A stretch of 12,888 bases of DNA from Acidimicrobiia bacterium (GTDB lineage Bacteria; Actinomycetota; Acidimicrobiia; IMCC26256): positions 1-12,888 of the forward strand of contig JALRDW010000041.1 of NCBI GenBank assembly GCA_023262065.1, written 5' to 3'. The notes beneath the pieces are model-generated. The model did not search any database and was not told the DNA's origin. It saw nothing but the letters and a program-made list of their open reading frames with translations. Each line of letters begins with the position of its first letter. Positions within the stretch are counted from its first letter, which is position 1. A program made the translations under genes and the position numbers. Positions 12,460 through 12,888 of the stretch are shown piece after piece.

Positions 12460-12888
12460 GTGGTCGAGCGTCAAGATTCGGAGAAGTCGCCACCCGATGT
12501 CGACGTTCTCGGGGCCAGATTGCGCCGTCTCGAGGATCTCGAGGCCATCCGCGACTTGTTCGTGGAGTACGGACGTGCGCTCGACGCGGGTGAACTCGAG
12601 ACGTTCGCCGCACTCTTCACCGAGGACGGTCAACTGCAACTCGGACCACTCGGTTCGGCCTCCGGTCGTGCGGCGATCGTCGCACTGATGGCGAAGGCCA
12701 TCGACGGGCTCGTCGGTTCGTCGTTCCACATCATCAGCAGCCCCGCCATCCGACTCGACGGGGACACCGCGACCTCGGAAGTGATGTGGACCGTGATCCA
12801 CCGTCAACCCGATGGCTCGCTTACCTTTAATTTTTTTACCTTCATCGATCGCAGCGCGAACAGTAGGAACATGACCTGCAATGACGAT
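12460..12888 (+). CDS. SnoaL / NTF2-like family protein, 3' end outside window
   Basis: The frame is open from GTG 12460 to the window end (143 residues). The segment RRLEDLEAIRDLFVEYGRAL (22-41), then LETFAALFTEDGQLQLG, ASGRAAIVALM and SSFHIISSPAIRLDGDTATS is the helix-then-sheet order of the SnoaL_4 / NTF2-like fold, a cone-shaped domain used by isomerases, dehydratases, hydroxylase partners and many proteins of unknown role. The start fits the TACGAT box 6 bases upstream. The final 22 codons are AT-rich and depart from the expected last strands (usually an Arg-rich strand followed by W-R/K), reading FNFFTFIDRSANSRNMTCND; this part may be sequence error rather than protein. It is divergent from the saccharopine dehydrogenase-like gene, a possible functional link but not shown. 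Confidence 0.75.
   Translation, partial: MVERQDSEKSPPDVDVLGARLRRLEDLEAIRDLFVEYGRALDAGELETFAALFTEDGQLQLGPLGSASGRAAIVALMAKAIDGLVGSSFHIISSPAIRLDGDTATSEVMWTVIHRQPDGSLTFNFFTFIDRSANSRNMTCNDD
12821..12888. other. AT-rich compositional break at the window end
   Basis: By direct count, 28 of these 68 bases are G or C (41%), and only 4 of the first 20, including a run of seven T, against about 70% elsewhere. The break is inside the SnoaL-like gene, without a stop codon. A low-quality or chimeric contig end is the simplest explanation. Confidence 0.55.

Noticed and set aside
12386..12613. Longer start for the saccharopine-dehydrogenase-like protein
   Set aside because: It would overlap the divergent SnoaL-like gene and adds 76 Arg-rich residues before the Rossmann strand, which normally begins at the N-terminus.
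11165..12688. Long plus-strand open frame opposite the saccharopine-dehydrogenase-like gene
   Set aside because: It has no recognisable motifs and crosses the intergenic region and the SnoaL-like gene in another frame; it is a composition artefact.
1..12888. Defence island, CRISPR array, phage or insertion sequence
   Set aside because: I saw no direct-repeat array, transposase, integrase, toxin-antitoxin pair or terminal repeats; all recognised genes are metabolic, regulatory, membrane or secreted proteins.

Overview
This is a GC-rich (roughly 70%), tightly packed bacterial window. Frequent GTG starts, ATGA/GTGA start-stop overlaps, several enzymes of families that use coenzyme F420 and promoters of TANNNT type point to an actinobacterium. 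The enzyme mix (several luciferase-like oxidoreductases, an SEG-type amidohydrolase, SnoaL-like and saccharopine-dehydrogenase-like proteins) would suit Acidimicrobiia or a mycobacterium/Rhodococcus-like lineage; this placement is an inference. I see no tRNA, rRNA, transposase, integrase or CRISPR array, and no gene-free stretch longer than 300 bases.

Left region (1-5231): the C-terminal part of an amidohydrolase runs in from the left edge (+). It is convergent with an F420-type luciferase-like oxidoreductase (536-1417, -). A divergent intergenic region with a strong hairpin then leads into a plus-strand operon: aldehyde dehydrogenase (1548-3026), two further luciferase-like oxidoreductases (3023-3976 and 3973-4968), each overlapping its upstream gene by 4 bases, and a small four-cysteine DUF5522-type protein (4992-5231).

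Middle (5270-6008): a single-gene unit with its own sigma-70-like promoter, a good ribosome binding site, a secreted 203-residue protein of unknown family with four cysteines, and a perfect 15-bp hairpin terminator.

Right-centre (6044-11131): a six-gene minus-strand operon reads FAH-family hydrolase -> PPOX/F420-type split-barrel protein -> type I extradiol ring-cleavage dioxygenase -> FAD-dependent aromatic hydroxylase -> two DUF202 small membrane proteins. Its first gene is divergent from a GntR/FCD regulator. Between them lies a perfect AT-rich palindrome that overlaps a TATAAT box only 9 bases before the regulator's start codon. Hydroxylase, extradiol dioxygenase and FAH hydrolase together form the logic of a meta-cleavage pathway for an aromatic compound. 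The aldehyde dehydrogenase of the left operon could supply the semialdehyde-oxidising branch. The substrate cannot be read from the sequence.

Right end (11162-12888): a saccharopine-dehydrogenase-family NAD(P) oxidoreductase (-) is divergent from a SnoaL/NTF2-like protein (+) cut by the window edge. GC falls in this part, and the last 68 bases are abruptly AT-rich and do not read like the rest of the SnoaL fold, which suggests a contig-end artefact.

Nothing here is an obvious defence or mobile system. The best candidate for something undescribed is the aromatic-degradation locus itself, in which a meta-cleavage operon carries an F420/FMN split-barrel protein and a DUF202 pair and sits next to three luciferase-like oxidoreductases.
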